A stretch of 64,000 nucleotides of DNA from Paenibacillus helianthi (GCF_001909055.1 NZ_LVWI01000001.1:186001-250000); one strand, 5' to 3'; shown: positions 26,428-36,002, counted from the stretch's first letter. The notes: a model not told the origin generated them from the letters alone. Translations and numbers: made by a program.

Positions 26428-27429
26428 TTAGTCCACCCTTCCACCTCTGGCGGCCGTTACCGGCTCAGCCGGAACCTCAACCTCGCGCAGTACCTGCAGC
26501 ACAAGCTCTGCTGCCTGCCCTTCACGAGAACCGGGTCCGCGCTGCATAAGCAGGCGGTGGGCAAGTACAGGAACCGCTACGGCCTTGATATCATCTGGCA
26601 ATACATAATCCCGTTCCCGCAGAAGTGCGTAGCCCTGGGCAGCACGAAGCAGCCCAAAGCCTGCACGGGGGCTTGCGCCTAGTTTGACTGCAGGAGCTTT
26701 GCGCGTCGCTTCAACAATACGAATCATATAGCCCAGAAGGTCATCACTAACAGTGACGGCTGCGGTAAGCCGCTGCAGTTCTTGAATATCTCGTCCTGTA
26801 GCTACTGCAACTGTATCTTGCAATGGATTATTCCCGCGGAATCTTTGAAGAATATGGACCCCCTCTTCGAAGGTTGGATAACCTGTGGTGATCCTCATCA
26901 GGAACCGGTCCAGCTGTGCTTCCGGCAGGGGAAACGTCCCCTGACTGTCCACAGGATTCTGTGTAGCAATAACAAGAAAAGGCGCTTCCAGTTCATGTGT
27001 CAGGCCGTCGATGGTAATCTGGCGTTCCTCCATGCATTCCAGCAGGCTGGACTGGGTACGTGGAGTCGCGCGATTGATCTCATCCGCCAGGAGAATACTG
27101 GCAAATACCGGACCGGGCCGGAACTGGAACTCGCCTGTTTTCTGATTATAGTAGTTGATTCCGCTAAGATCCGAAGGCAACAGGTCCGGTGTAAACTGAA
27201 TGCGCTTGAAGGAACAGTCCAGTGAGCGTGCCAGTGTTTTGGCGAGCATTGTTTTGCCGGTGCCGGGTACATCCTCCAGAAGGACATGCCCATTCGCCAG
27301 CAAAGCGGTCAACAGCAGATCCACCCCTTCCTCTTTGCCGACAATAACTTTACCAAGATTGACTCTTATTGCTTGTATTAGTGCGTTTGCTTCCTGAAGC
27401 ATCATGAAGAATAACACCATCCGTTCCAT
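26428..27429 (-). CDS. MoxR family AAA+ ATPase
   Basis: The 333-residue AAA+ protein has Walker A DVPGTGKT (about 54-61), Walker B LLADEINRA, sensor 1 (VIATQNP) and an arginine-rich C-terminal lid. MoxR ATPases act as chaperones that mature or activate partner complexes, here probably through the DUF58 and DUF4129 proteins. The start is unsure. ATG 27429 has no good ribosome binding site, and the ATGs at 27405 and 27402 have only a poor GGATGG; homologues begin close to the latter. Confidence 0.9.
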   Translation of the reverse strand: MERMVLFFMMLQEANALIQAIRVNLGKVIVGKEEGVDLLLTALLANGHVLLEDVPGTGKTMLAKTLARSLDCSFKRIQFTPDLLPSDLSGINYYNQKTGEFQFRPGPVFASILLADEINRATPRTQSSLLECMEERQITIDGLTHELEAPFLVIATQNPVDSQGTFPLPEAQLDRFLMRITTGYPTFEEGVHILQRFRGNNPLQDTVAVATGRDIQELQRLTAAVTVSDDLLGYMIRIVEATRKAPAVKLGASPRAGFGLLRAAQGYALLRERDYVLPDDIKAVAVPVLAHRLLMQRGPGSREGQAAELVLQVLREVEVPAEPVTAARGGRVD

Positions 27430-27499
27430 ATTTAGGTATGTGCTAAAGCTTAATCATACCAGAAAGCGCATCCAATTTATAATAGATAAGTCGCAGCCG

Positions 27500-28591
27500 T
27501 CATTTGACAGCCCGTCCGATTTTGGAGCGGGTGAATGCCGCAATGAAGTAATATACGGGAATGCACTCAATAAATAACCAGAAGCCGATAATTAAATCCG
27601 AGTTGAAATTACTATAGTACATTACAATATTGCGTGAATACAGATAAGCAATTATCGTGGAGCAAATCGTCAATAACGGGATCATCAGCCTTTTCCCCTT
27701 CTGCTTGCTCAAGTGCAAAGCACATTTACAGGCGATATAGATTAGAAAGGCTGCATGAATAAACATCGAGGCTGACCAGATGCCGATAAGAAGAGGGTCC
27801 AGATTGCCAAGTATATTGTGGTGTGAAGAACTGCGGATCATCTCCAGAAACGGGTATTGCAGTTCTTTGCCCAGATGTGGACCGAAGTTAAGCATAGTCA
27901 TTATCCAGCCTGTTAATACAATCAGAAGGATAGAGATACTGGATACTGCCAGTATTTTCAACATTTTGCTTCCCATCCGAAGCTCCGGTGCCAGGAAGAG
28001 AAAAACAAGCCAATCCGCAAACCATGATGTTACCGAAATAGAGTCCTTGAGTGCAATGCCGGGATCATGGTAATGCAAAAATGCAGGAAGCATCGAAAGA
28101 TCTGCATACGGTATAAACATATATACGGAAAGCAGTGATGCCATGAAAAAAATCAGGAAAATTCCATCCGCCATATAAATGATAGTAGTTATTCCTAACG
28201 TCGCAGTATACATGATTACCAGTCCAATGATGATTTGTATGAAGATGGGGGGAGTTCCCCGTGTATAGTTGGATCCAAAAAAAAGAACAAAGTTCTCAAT
28301 ATCAAACGAAGCATAATAAATACACCAGCAGAGCAGTAAGAGTACCATCAGCCGGTGAAGCCATGTTCCCACAATCTCTTTGCCAAAGTCAATCCAACCC
28401 TGGTCTGGCTTTAGCCTTCCAACTTGTATGGTAAAGAATAAAATGCACAAACTTAAAAAACCGCCTCCAACCAGCGCGATCCATCCTTGGTAGCCCGAAG
28501 TTTCCACGAGAATAGGAATCAGGAAAATAGTGGTCTGGGAACTGAAATAGATCAGACTGAATCTGAACAACTGCCATTTTGTGGTGTGCAT
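27500..28591 (-). CDS. Spore germinant receptor B subunit (GerAB family permease)
   Basis: The 363-residue protein has about ten hydrophobic helices and the amino-acid-permease-like fold of GerAB/GerKB subunits (early helix FSSQTTIFLIP, then TSGYQGWIALVGGG). In germinant receptors the B subunit binds the nutrient. It is the last gene of gerA-gerC-gerB. AGGAGG lies 12 nt before the ATG. Confidence 0.9.
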   Translation of the reverse strand: MHTTKWQLFRFSLIYFSSQTTIFLIPILVETSGYQGWIALVGGGFLSLCILFFTIQVGRLKPDQGWIDFGKEIVGTWLHRLMVLLLLCWCIYYASFDIENFVLFFGSNYTRGTPPIFIQIIIGLVIMYTATLGITTIIYMADGIFLIFFMASLLSVYMFIPYADLSMLPAFLHYHDPGIALKDSISVTSWFADWLVFLFLAPELRMGSKMLKILAVSSISILLIVLTGWIMTMLNFGPHLGKELQYPFLEMIRSSSHHNILGNLDPLLIGIWSASMFIHAAFLIYIACKCALHLSKQKGKRLMIPLLTICSTIIAYLYSRNIVMYYSNFNSDLIIGFWLFIECIPVYYFIAAFTRSKIGRAVK

Positions 28592-28613
28592 TTGACTCCC
28601 GTGCCTCCTATCC

Positions 28614-29771
28614 TCATTTTACTGAACCCAAGTCCTGGATGCTAAAAGCAGACGTTACCTTAATCTTTACGTCATGCGTATAATAATCCTCCCAGCGGCC
28701 CTTAAGTTTCTTCCATTCTTCAGGATAATTCCATTCCACACGCATACCCAGCTGCAGAATATCCGCTCCCGCTTCCTGTGTAGCTAGAAGTGCATCGGTA
28801 ACATCCTTGACCACCGCTGCTTGAAGTTTTTCTATAACAATAGAGCTGAGTTCGACCGCCTTCCTTCCCAAGGAATCTTGGAAATTGGTGATGCTTACCT
28901 TTCCCTTCAGCTTGACATAGAAAACCGGTCCATCGTCCGTTAATACCGATCGAATTGAAGATGTATTGCTTAAAAACAGCGCTGTGGCTTTACCCGAGCC
29001 TTCTTCATCCCAAGTAATCGTGTATTCGGGCAAATTCAAATGACCCGAGAGATGTCCGGCAGCCCAAGCGAGCGCCCTGCTCTCACGAAAATGCAATGTA
29101 CGGCGAAGCCTGGCTTGCTGAAACATTGCAGCTCCCTGGATACCGGCCCAATGAACAGGCTTGCCTTCATCTGAGAGGTGGCTGTTCTGACCTATTGACA
29201 AATAATTCATGGCATAGCCCATTTTGGAAGACTCCGCCAGCAAGCAATCTTTCACCGTTGTTGCAAATAGAAGATTTTCCTCCGAAAAATTCATCAGCAC
29301 CTGATCCGGCAGCTGTTCAAATATTGCAGAGAGTTGGGTGACCTCCTTCGCTTTGCCCGGAGCCGTCATCACATAAGTCCCCAGAGGGAACTCCGGCTGC
29401 CGTTTGAACCACTCCAGCGCCTCATCTATTCCCTGACGGGCATATTCCTCTCCGAAGACAATCACCTTGATATGGGAGATTTCCAGCCTCCGTGACAAGT
29501 CTTTTTGAATTAAAATAACCGCATCCGTAATGTTTGAGGCCGTTTTGGAAACCATGAAATGGGATTTGACGTTTCCGCCCCCCGCCTGTGTGCTGGAGAG
29601 AAGACGGTTGGGCAGTGGTGAGCTGATCGACACTTCAACCGTTCCCGGTTCTTTCCCGGCATCGATATAAATACCAAAGATGAAGGTAAGCTCATCCAGC
29701 TCTATTTTGGACCCGCAGCCGGCCAGATTCAGAAGCAGCAGAACGCTCAGAAGCAGCTTCAAGAGCTTCAT
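28614..29771 (-). CDS. Spore germinant receptor C subunit (Ger(x)C lipoprotein)
   Basis: The 385-residue protein is a lipoprotein (lipobox LNLAGC, Cys about 19) of the Ger(x)C family, with three mixed alpha/beta domains and the C-terminal domain ending in KIKVTSAFSI. The C subunit anchors the receptor on the outer side of the spore inner membrane. Its ATG overlaps the gerA stop by 4 bp. Confidence 0.9.
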   Translation of the reverse strand: MKLLKLLLSVLLLLNLAGCGSKIELDELTFIFGIYIDAGKEPGTVEVSISSPLPNRLLSSTQAGGGNVKSHFMVSKTASNITDAVILIQKDLSRRLEISHIKVIVFGEEYARQGIDEALEWFKRQPEFPLGTYVMTAPGKAKEVTQLSAIFEQLPDQVLMNFSEENLLFATTVKDCLLAESSKMGYAMNYLSIGQNSHLSDEGKPVHWAGIQGAAMFQQARLRRTLHFRESRALAWAAGHLSGHLNLPEYTITWDEEGSGKATALFLSNTSSIRSVLTDDGPVFYVKLKGKVSITNFQDSLGRKAVELSSIVIEKLQAAVVKDVTDALLATQEAGADILQLGMRVEWNYPEEWKKLKGRWEDYYTHDVKIKVTSAFSIQDLGSVK

Positions 29772-31219
29772 TTCTTTTTTTGCCTCTTTTCATTTTTAGT
29801 GTTCGTGAACGAAGTGCTTCTTTTCATCATAAAAGGAGAAGGTACACGAAGCAGGGTGTCCTTCCAATCCTGGAATACCAGAGGAGCGACCGGCTGCAGA
29901 TAAGGAGTCCCGAAGGATCTGAGATTCGCTAGATGTCCATAAATGGCAAATGCCGCAACAATTACGCCAAGCAGCCCCAACGTTCCGCCGAGAATCAGCA
30001 TCACAAAGCGGAGCATCCGAAACGTCAGACCCAGATCAAGGTGAGGGATAATATAAGAAGCGATGCCTGTAATAGAAACTACGATAACCATGGGAGCTGA
30101 AACAATTCCCGCTTGTACAGCAGCCTGTCCGATTACGATCCCGCCAATGATGGATACGGTCTGCCCAACGGGCTTGGGGATCCGGGTCCCGGCCTCTCGA
30201 AGTGCCTCGAATGTGAGCTCCATAATCAAGGCCTCCGTCAAGGCTGAAAACGGAATATTTTCTCTCGCAGCAGCAATGGTAATTAAAAGGTCAGAGGGAA
30301 TGATCTGGCTGTGAAAGGTAGTGATGGCGACATATAAAGCCGGGAGCAGCATGGATACGATGGAGAAAAAGAAACGGACTAATCGAATCCAGCTTCCTGC
30401 ATAAAAGCTCTGATAGTAGTCTTCCGAGGATTGCAGCATGGAAAAAAAGGTTACCGGTGTCAGCAAAGCCGAGGGCGTCCCGTCCTGCATCAACCCTACC
30501 CGTCCTTCCATGAGGGATGCTGCAACTGAATCCGGACGCTCCGTATACTGAAATATTGGAAAGGGCGAGTATTGGCCCTTCTTCATTTGCTCCGCGATTC
30601 CGTTGATCCCCAATACACCGTCCACTGTGATGTCTCCCAGCTTTTTCTTGAACTCTTCCACAATTTCCGGCTTACACAACCCTTCAATATAGACCAGATA
30701 CACATCGGTTTTCGTATACCTGCCGATAGAGAAATGAATAGTCTTCAAATCTGAATGCTTGATCTTATGCCGCAGCAGGGACAGGTTCGTCTGCACATCT
30801 TCAATAAAAGCCTCCTGTGGCCCTATAACCACCAGCTCATTCTGCGATTCGGAGACCGTTCTTTTCTGATAATGAGTGATCTCAAAATAATATACATAGG
30901 GAAGACCTTCAATCGAAAGCACGGCATTACCGCTGACAATGAGCTCAACCACCCTGTTCACCTGATATGCCTTAATATAGGGAATGGCAAAAGCCGATCC
31001 GTGATCCAGCCGTTCCAGAAACCGCGGCCAATCCGGTTCTGAATTCGCCTCTGCTTTGAGCGGTGTGGAGACAAATTCCTGCAGGCTTAGAGTATCGACA
31101 ATGGAAGGAATGTAGATCAGCATACAGGCATGTCCGTACACATTAATAGACTGATATACTGCATCGCTGCAATCTGTAAGCTGCTCCGTTATAGCCTCCA
31201 ATACCCTTTGCTCCGTCAC
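29768..31219 (-). CDS. Spore germinant receptor A subunit (GerA family)
   Basis: The 483-residue protein has the GerA layout: a soluble N-terminal part (1-240), then membrane helices (about 285-445) with the conserved EALREAGTRIPKPVGQ stretch between, and a short basic tail. GerA subunits form the ion-release ring of nutrient receptors. The start is GTG 31219, 8 nt after AGGAGG; the GTG three codons upstream overlaps the Shine-Dalgarno and is unlikely. No clear sigma-G promoter was seen upstream. Confidence 0.92.
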   Translation of the reverse strand: MTEQRVLEAITEQLTDCSDAVYQSINVYGHACMLIYIPSIVDTLSLQEFVSTPLKAEANSEPDWPRFLERLDHGSAFAIPYIKAYQVNRVVELIVSGNAVLSIEGLPYVYYFEITHYQKRTVSESQNELVVIGPQEAFIEDVQTNLSLLRHKIKHSDLKTIHFSIGRYTKTDVYLVYIEGLCKPEIVEEFKKKLGDITVDGVLGINGIAEQMKKGQYSPFPIFQYTERPDSVAASLMEGRVGLMQDGTPSALLTPVTFFSMLQSSEDYYQSFYAGSWIRLVRFFFSIVSMLLPALYVAITTFHSQIIPSDLLITIAAARENIPFSALTEALIMELTFEALREAGTRIPKPVGQTVSIIGGIVIGQAAVQAGIVSAPMVIVVSITGIASYIIPHLDLGLTFRMLRFVMLILGGTLGLLGVIVAAFAIYGHLANLRSFGTPYLQPVAPLVFQDWKDTLLRVPSPFMMKRSTSFTNTKNEKRQKKK

Positions 31220-31330
31220 CGCACACACCTCCTATAGTTATCCTGGGGAATCCAAGTTAGTTTGCCAATGATTCGGTTAGTTATGCGCGGCACCCCTCGG
31301 TTGAGTGCGAAGATGGCAAAAACGTCAAAC

Positions 31331-31360
31331 AGCGATTCTCCAATGGAACGGGGAATCGCT
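31331..31360 (-). terminator. Probable terminator of the aldo/keto reductase gene
   Basis: An 8-bp stem, AGCGATTC/GAATCGCT, with a 14-nt loop is followed on the minus strand by GTTTGACGTTTTT. Confidence 0.55.
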
Positions 31361-31390
31361 GCTCTGTTATTCTATTTAGGTTCATGGAAT

Positions 31391-32371
31391 TCAGCTGAAT
31401 CCCATGACCGGATGCGGAATGTACGGTTCTTCCAGCCGCTTCAGCTCAGATTCTGTCAGCCGGATCGAGACCGCCGCGGCCGCATCCTCCAGATGTGTCA
31501 TCTTAGTCGCTCCTACAATTGGCGCCGTCACCGGCTTCTTCTGCAACACCCAGGCCAGTGCAACCCGGGCCCGCGGAATCCCGCGTTCTTCGGCGATTTC
31601 TTTGACTCTTAGCGCGACAGCACGGTCCGCCTCTTCGGTCTTGGCGTACAGGTGCTTGCCGAATTCATCGGATGCCGACCGGGTACTGGTATCTTCCCAA
31701 TCCCGGGTCAGACGTCCCCTGGCAAGCGGACTCCAGGGAATCACACCGATCCCTTCAGCTTCACAGAGCGGCAGCATTTCACGTTCCTCTTCCCGGTACA
31801 GCAGATTCACATAATTCTGCATGGATACGAACCGGGTCCATCCATGGCGTTCAGCGACATGCAGCGCCTGTAGAAATTGCCAGGAATACATAGAGGATGC
31901 CCCAATGTATCGGGCTTTACCGGCCTTAACCACATCATGCAGTGCTTCCATGGTTTCCTCGATCGGCGTAGCCGGGTCCCAGCGGTGAATCTGATACAGA
32001 TCCACATAATCCGTCCCCAGCCGTCTTAGGCTATTATCAATTTCACTCAAAATCGCTTTACGAGACAGTCCGCCACCGTTTGGACCCGGACGCATGGTTC
32101 CGTGTACTTTGGTTGCTAGCACAATCTCATCACGTGCAGTGAAATCTTTCAGCGCTCTGCCGACAATCTCCTCACTCGTTCCATCGGAATACACATTGGC
32201 CGTGTCAAAGAAGTTAATGCCCAGATCCAGCGCCTTTTGGATAAAAGGCCGGCTCTCTTCCTCATTCAGCGTCCATGAGTGATTTCCCCGTTCCGGAATC
32301 CCGTAGCTCATACAGCCCAAGCAAATCCTTGATACCTCAAGTCCGGTAGAACCAAGCTTTACATATTCCAT
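31391..32371 (-). CDS. Aldo/keto reductase
   Basis: The 326-residue TIM-barrel NADPH oxidoreductase shows the AKR motifs in order: FFDTANVYSDG (catalytic Asp/Tyr), the Lys in VLATKVHG, the His in YVDLYQIHRWD, and PWSPLARGRLTR. It resembles the YdhF/GSP69-like general-stress group (short-chain aldehydes and ketones). The start is ATG 32371, with GGGAGG 11 nt upstream. The open frame reaches 32422 without a ribosome binding site. Confidence 0.9.
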   Translation of the reverse strand: MEYVKLGSTGLEVSRICLGCMSYGIPERGNHSWTLNEEESRPFIQKALDLGINFFDTANVYSDGTSEEIVGRALKDFTARDEIVLATKVHGTMRPGPNGGGLSRKAILSEIDNSLRRLGTDYVDLYQIHRWDPATPIEETMEALHDVVKAGKARYIGASSMYSWQFLQALHVAERHGWTRFVSMQNYVNLLYREEEREMLPLCEAEGIGVIPWSPLARGRLTRDWEDTSTRSASDEFGKHLYAKTEEADRAVALRVKEIAEERGIPRARVALAWVLQKKPVTAPIVGATKMTHLEDAAAAVSIRLTESELKRLEEPYIPHPVMGFS

Positions 32372-32436
32372 AGATGCAGCCGCCTCCCAAATAGAAAAGA
32401 TAATAATTACCAATCTATTCAAGTATACCGCTTTTA

Positions 32437-34371
32437 CTATTGATTGGTGGCACCAATATTGGTGCCGCTTGGAGTGCCGGAACCCATCAGATCGCTGCCG
32501 GTGGCAAGCTTCAGGAAATTACCAAGGCTGAAGGAGCCGTCGGAGTTCCGGATTACCGAAGGAGTGAGACTCATAAAGTCAGCGCTGCTGGCGACGAGGC
32601 CCTTGGCATTGGTGCTGGCGTTGCTCTTCCACCATACATTGGTGCCGGAAACATCGGTGCCGCTTGTTTTGTCACTAGAGGTTCCGGCAAAGCTTAAGTT
32701 ATTCGTAAATACATGGGTGCCCGAATCAAATGCAAAGTTGCTCTCCCCATTATTCCATGAGGTGTTATTCGTTAATTGAATCGAACCTGGATTGCTGTTA
32801 TAAGTAAAGCCGTGTTTTTTGTTCTGGAAGGCTACACTGTTCATTACAATATGATTCACCGCAATTTTATCTCCACCCAGCTTGAAGCCGTTACCATCAC
32901 TGTTGGTGGTCGTATTGCCATCTGATGTTTGGCCATTCTTGTAGGCGACACTGTTCTTGATTGTTACAACACCAATAGGACCTGTCTCTGATTTGGCATA
33001 CAAATCCCATCCATCATCTGTATTCCATGCCGAAATACATTTATCGAATACATTGCCGGGTCCGATGGTCAGCTTGGCGGCGAAACCGTCCGCATCCTCC
33101 CCGTTGTCAGGGTCGAAATTGTCATGAGAATAGACGCCGATAATTTGGTTGTAACTTGGCCAGTCGCTCATACTGGAAGCTGTAGATGCATAGCGGCTGA
33201 TCTGCAGTCCGGAATCCCGGTTATGGTGAGTCTCGACATTCTCAATGATGTTATAGTTCCCCCCGATGAAGATCCCGTTATCCCCGGCTCCTTTGACTTC
33301 AAGTCCTTTTACAGACCAATAGTGGCCAAAGATTTGCAGTCCGCGCTCCGTGGAAGCAAAGCTTTCACCGGAGAAATCGAGTACCGGATTTTCACTTCCG
33401 TAAGCCGCAATAATTTTGCGAGAGCTGGAAGTACCGCTGTTGTCCCGTTCAATCGTAACTGGTGATGCAAAGGAATACGTACCGCCCCGCAAGTAGATTG
33501 TGCCGCCTGCAGCGACTTTGGTCAGCGCTGATCCCAGAGTGGTCGGGCTTCCAATGGTTCCCGGATTACTTGCCGAACCGTTAGGTGCAACATAAAGCGT
33601 ACCTGAAAGCGGAGGCGAAGTTGGTGTTACCGTAGTTGTTGGCGCTGGCGTTGGCGTTGGCGTTGCCGTTGGAGTAGGTGCTACTGTCGGATTAGTGGTT
33701 GGTGCAGCAGTATTTGTTGCGGCGGGTGTAGCGGTAGGCGTTGATGTGGCATCGCTTACAATGACATTATCGAACTTAGCAGAGGTCTTATATGCTACTA
33801 ATCCGATACCTCCTGATGATAAAATGTTATCGTGTGCATTTAACTGCAGAGCATCATTCACATACATGTTAATCGAATCTCCGCTTAGTTCAAGTTTGAC
33901 CGTATATACAGTTCCTGCGGTAATAGCATAACCGGTTTTCATTGCGAGCGTAGTACTTACACCACCGGACTTTTTGCGAATTTCGAGTGTACCGCCATTC
34001 GAGTTGGAGATCGAAGCGGCATAATAGTTATTCCCGTCCGCATAGCGACCGCATACATAAGTCCGGTTACTGCCATTGAAATTATCGACCTTTATGTCAG
34101 CCTGAACGCTATAATCGCTCCACGAGCTGCTGCCTGCGGAGGTACGTCCTTCGGAACTGCCGGATTGAAAATATACATGAGAGCTGCCATCCTGGACCAC
34201 AGACCATGTGCCTGTCGTAGGGTTCCAATTACCGGTGCTGCCGGACTCAAAATCATCACTGAAGATGCTTGCTGCCTGTACTGAAGGAATACCCCACTGC
34301 AAACCGCCAAAAGCAAGTACAGCAGAAAGACCAATCCATGCGGTGAAAGCAAATCTCTTTTTTATTTTCAC
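32437..34371 (-). CDS. Secreted pectate lyase, PL9 family, with N-terminal LamG-like domain
   Basis: The 644-residue protein has a signal peptide (cleavage near VQA-AS, residue 34), a concanavalin/LamG-like beta-sandwich (about 36-208), a Pro/Thr repeat linker (about 209-255) and a right-handed parallel beta-helix to the C-terminus. The segment DPDNGEDADGFAAKLT with DDGWDLY is typical of family-9 pectate lyases, where Asp residues bind the catalytic Ca2+. It should cut polygalacturonate outside the cell. The start is GTG 34371, 10 nt after GGAGGT. The nearby oxidative sugar cluster could use plant sugars, but a link is not shown. Confidence 0.85.
   Translation of the reverse strand: MKIKKRFAFTAWIGLSAVLAFGGLQWGIPSVQAASIFSDDFESGSTGNWNPTTGTWSVVQDGSSHVYFQSGSSEGRTSAGSSSWSDYSVQADIKVDNFNGSNRTYVCGRYADGNNYYAASISNSNGGTLEIRKKSGGVSTTLAMKTGYAITAGTVYTVKLELSGDSINMYVNDALQLNAHDNILSSGGIGLVAYKTSAKFDNVIVSDATSTPTATPAATNTAAPTTNPTVAPTPTATPTPTPAPTTTVTPTSPPLSGTLYVAPNGSASNPGTIGSPTTLGSALTKVAAGGTIYLRGGTYSFASPVTIERDNSGTSSSRKIIAAYGSENPVLDFSGESFASTERGLQIFGHYWSVKGLEVKGAGDNGIFIGGNYNIIENVETHHNRDSGLQISRYASTASSMSDWPSYNQIIGVYSHDNFDPDNGEDADGFAAKLTIGPGNVFDKCISAWNTDDGWDLYAKSETGPIGVVTIKNSVAYKNGQTSDGNTTTNSDGNGFKLGGDKIAVNHIVMNSVAFQNKKHGFTYNSNPGSIQLTNNTSWNNGESNFAFDSGTHVFTNNLSFAGTSSDKTSGTDVSGTNVWWKSNASTNAKGLVASSADFMSLTPSVIRNSDGSFSLGNFLKLATGSDLMGSGTPSGTNIGATNQ
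33604..33745. repeat. Low-complexity repeats coding for the Pro/Thr linker
   Basis: Tandem GGCGTT-type hexamer units and variants encode Thr-Pro-Thr-Ala repeats between the two domains of the pectate lyase. Such linkers often vary in length by slippage. Confidence 0.7.
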
Positions 34372-34505
34372 GTTAACATTTACCTCCAGAGTGTTTTATT
34401 TTTTTAGAACCAGTTGCAGCTATTGCATTATCGCATTCTTATTGCTGTCCATACAAACTACAGCTTATAGTGACCATCGCACTCCCCCTTGAGTGATGAT
34501 ATGCA

Positions 34506-34538
34506 GATTGCTGCAAAATTAGTTTTTTTGCAGCAATC
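34506..34538. promoter_or_regulatory. 13-bp perfect inverted repeat upstream of the pectate lyase
   Basis: GATTGCTGCAAAA pairs with TTTTGCAGCAATC across a 7-nt loop, 135 bp before the pectate lyase start. It is not at the end of any gene, so it may be an operator or a leader hairpin. Confidence 0.5.
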
Positions 34539-34672
34539 AACCTAATCTTCACTATAAGTAAATATTTGTAATTGTATAGCTATTTTTTAGGTTTATTATT
34601 ACAAATATGTGAATTGCCAGGATTTTCATTAGATTTCCTGTATTCCATTTGGATTTTGCATAGCAAATGGAG

Positions 34673-34714
34673 AAAAGACCCGCAAAAACAAAAAAATGTT
34701 TTTGCGGGTCTTTT
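34673..34714 (-). terminator. Terminator of the DUF421 gene
   Basis: A perfect 18-bp stem, with arms AAAAGACCCGCAAAAACA and its complement, surrounds a 6-nt A loop and lies 24 bp past the DUF421 stop. Confidence 0.85.
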
Positions 34715-34738
34715 CACATACTTCCTATCCTTTTATGC

Positions 34739-35599
34739 TCAGCTTTGGACAAATGGCTTCAGCTTCTGTAAAAGAGTCTGCAGTTGCTCGGAGCACTGTC
34801 CATACATCTTCTTTGCCTGTTCATTTTGGGTAGACAGGCTGAACAGCTCAAGATCCGCTTCACATTTCTTTAGCAGTGCGTAGAGCTGAGGTTTTTCCTG
34901 CGTCTGTGGAACCTCAACATTATCTGTGTACAAGTCCACGGTAAGTTCACCGTACGAATCGACCTGTCCCAGAAACACATTTTCCGCTGTCAGGTTCAGC
35001 TTTTCGAGCGCTCCTTGCAGCCACCCGCGCGTCAATCCCAAGGCATCCAGCGGCTCATCCATGATCTTGCCATCCATAATAACGGCTTGGGTCTCTTGCT
35101 CCGGTGCAACCTTTACACCTAAATGCTTAGGTGTTAACGGTTGGTTCTCCCGTGTAAGCAGAACATTAATCGCCCCGTCCGACTCCATAATGGCGAACTC
35201 CACATCGGCAACCTTAAATACATCCTTTTTCCTTAGCTCCTCCAATAATTCGTCGGTCGTCAGACGTTCTTTTTTCATATTGTCCTCAAGAATTTTCCCG
35301 TCCTTAATCAGCACGGTCGACTTGAAATCAATAAAGTCTCTGGCTTTTTTGCTCTTCATTTGCACGAACTCAATCCCCAGTGAGAAGGCGACCCAAACAA
35401 TTAGAGCAATAATCCCCAAATGCCAGGTCTTGTCGGTGTCCAAGGAAATATAGGCAGCAATACTCCCAACGGTAATGCCCGTAATATATTCGAAGAACGA
35501 GAGCTGTGAAACCTGTCTTTTACCAAGCAGCTTCGTTAAAAAGAAAAGCACAACCACAGCAAAAGCAGTACGCCATATAACCTCAAGCCATTCCGGCAT
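34739..35599 (-). CDS. DUF421 (YetF-like) membrane protein with DUF1657-like tail
   Basis: The 286-residue protein has three N-terminal helices (about 5-75), a DUF421 soluble domain (about 85-230, with GKRQVSQL and DGKIMDEPLDALGLTRGWL) and a C-terminal helical segment (about 238-286). That last segment resembles DUF1657: LELFSLSTQNEQAKKMY here versus LEQFAMETQNKEAKTLF in the DUF1657 protein encoded divergently. DUF421 and DUF1657 genes occur together in spore operons, including the mobile spoVA-type operon that raises spore heat resistance. The start is ATG 35599, with GGGAGG 8 nt upstream. Confidence 0.85.
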   Translation of the reverse strand: MPEWLEVIWRTAFAVVVLFFLTKLLGKRQVSQLSFFEYITGITVGSIAAYISLDTDKTWHLGIIALIVWVAFSLGIEFVQMKSKKARDFIDFKSTVLIKDGKILEDNMKKERLTTDELLEELRKKDVFKVADVEFAIMESDGAINVLLTRENQPLTPKHLGVKVAPEQETQAVIMDGKIMDEPLDALGLTRGWLQGALEKLNLTAENVFLGQVDSYGELTVDLYTDNVEVPQTQEKPQLYALLKKCEADLELFSLSTQNEQAKKMYGQCSEQLQTLLQKLKPFVQS

Positions 35600-35772
35600 T
35601 TTTGTTGCCTCCCTGTTAACCTGTATTCTTGTCATTGCTCTTCATTATTTGTCATAAGGTGCGGGAATAACCATGAAATATTTTCTGGTCCTACGAACAG
35701 GAATACAATATCAGAACCCAGCAGATACTATGTCGCGGTAATACGCACCACCATTCGAAGGAGGGAAAAGAA

Positions 35773-35979
35773 ATGACAGTAGCCTCACAAGTTAAAACCT
35801 GTGTATCTTCCTTGAAGAGTGCCCAGGCAAGCCTGGAGCAGTTTGCCATGGAAACGCAGAATAAGGAAGCGAAGACCCTGTTCACCAATGCAGCTCAGCA
35901 AACCCAGCAGATCGTAAATCAGGTAGAATCCCGGGTGACTGAGCTGGAGAACGAGGAACCGCAGTATAAAGGTTTTTAA
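35773..35979 (+). CDS. DUF1657 small protein
   Basis: This 68-residue, helical, soluble protein reads as a complete DUF1657 protein (MTVASQVKTCVSSLKSAQASLEQF... QQTQQIVNQVESRV). The family is known from endospore formers, often near DUF421 or spoVA genes; its function is unknown. AGGAGG lies 8 nt before ATG. It is divergent from the DUF421 gene, 173 bp away, and has its own terminator. Confidence 0.88.
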   Translation: MTVASQVKTCVSSLKSAQASLEQFAMETQNKEAKTLFTNAAQQTQQIVNQVESRVTELENEEPQYKGF

Positions 35980-36002
35980 GTTAATTCTACAGAACTTTGC
36001 AG

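Larger units (their letters stand above)
34372..34738. other. Upstream region of the pectate lyase gene
   Basis: This 367-bp gap holds the terminator of the DUF421 gene (34673-34714), a separate long hairpin (34506-34538) and the pectate lyase ribosome binding site. No further gene was recognised. Confidence 0.5.

Noticed and set aside
32440..32779. Plus-strand frames opposite the pectate lyase C-terminus
   Set aside because: They are low-complexity shadows of the beta-helix repeats.
33604..33745. CRISPR or minisatellite array
   Set aside because: The repeats are in frame, encode a Pro/Thr linker and have no unique spacers.
34572..34883. Plus-strand frame of 103 codons across the DUF421 terminator
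   Set aside because: It reads through a perfect terminator hairpin and then antisense into DUF421; there is no ribosome binding site.
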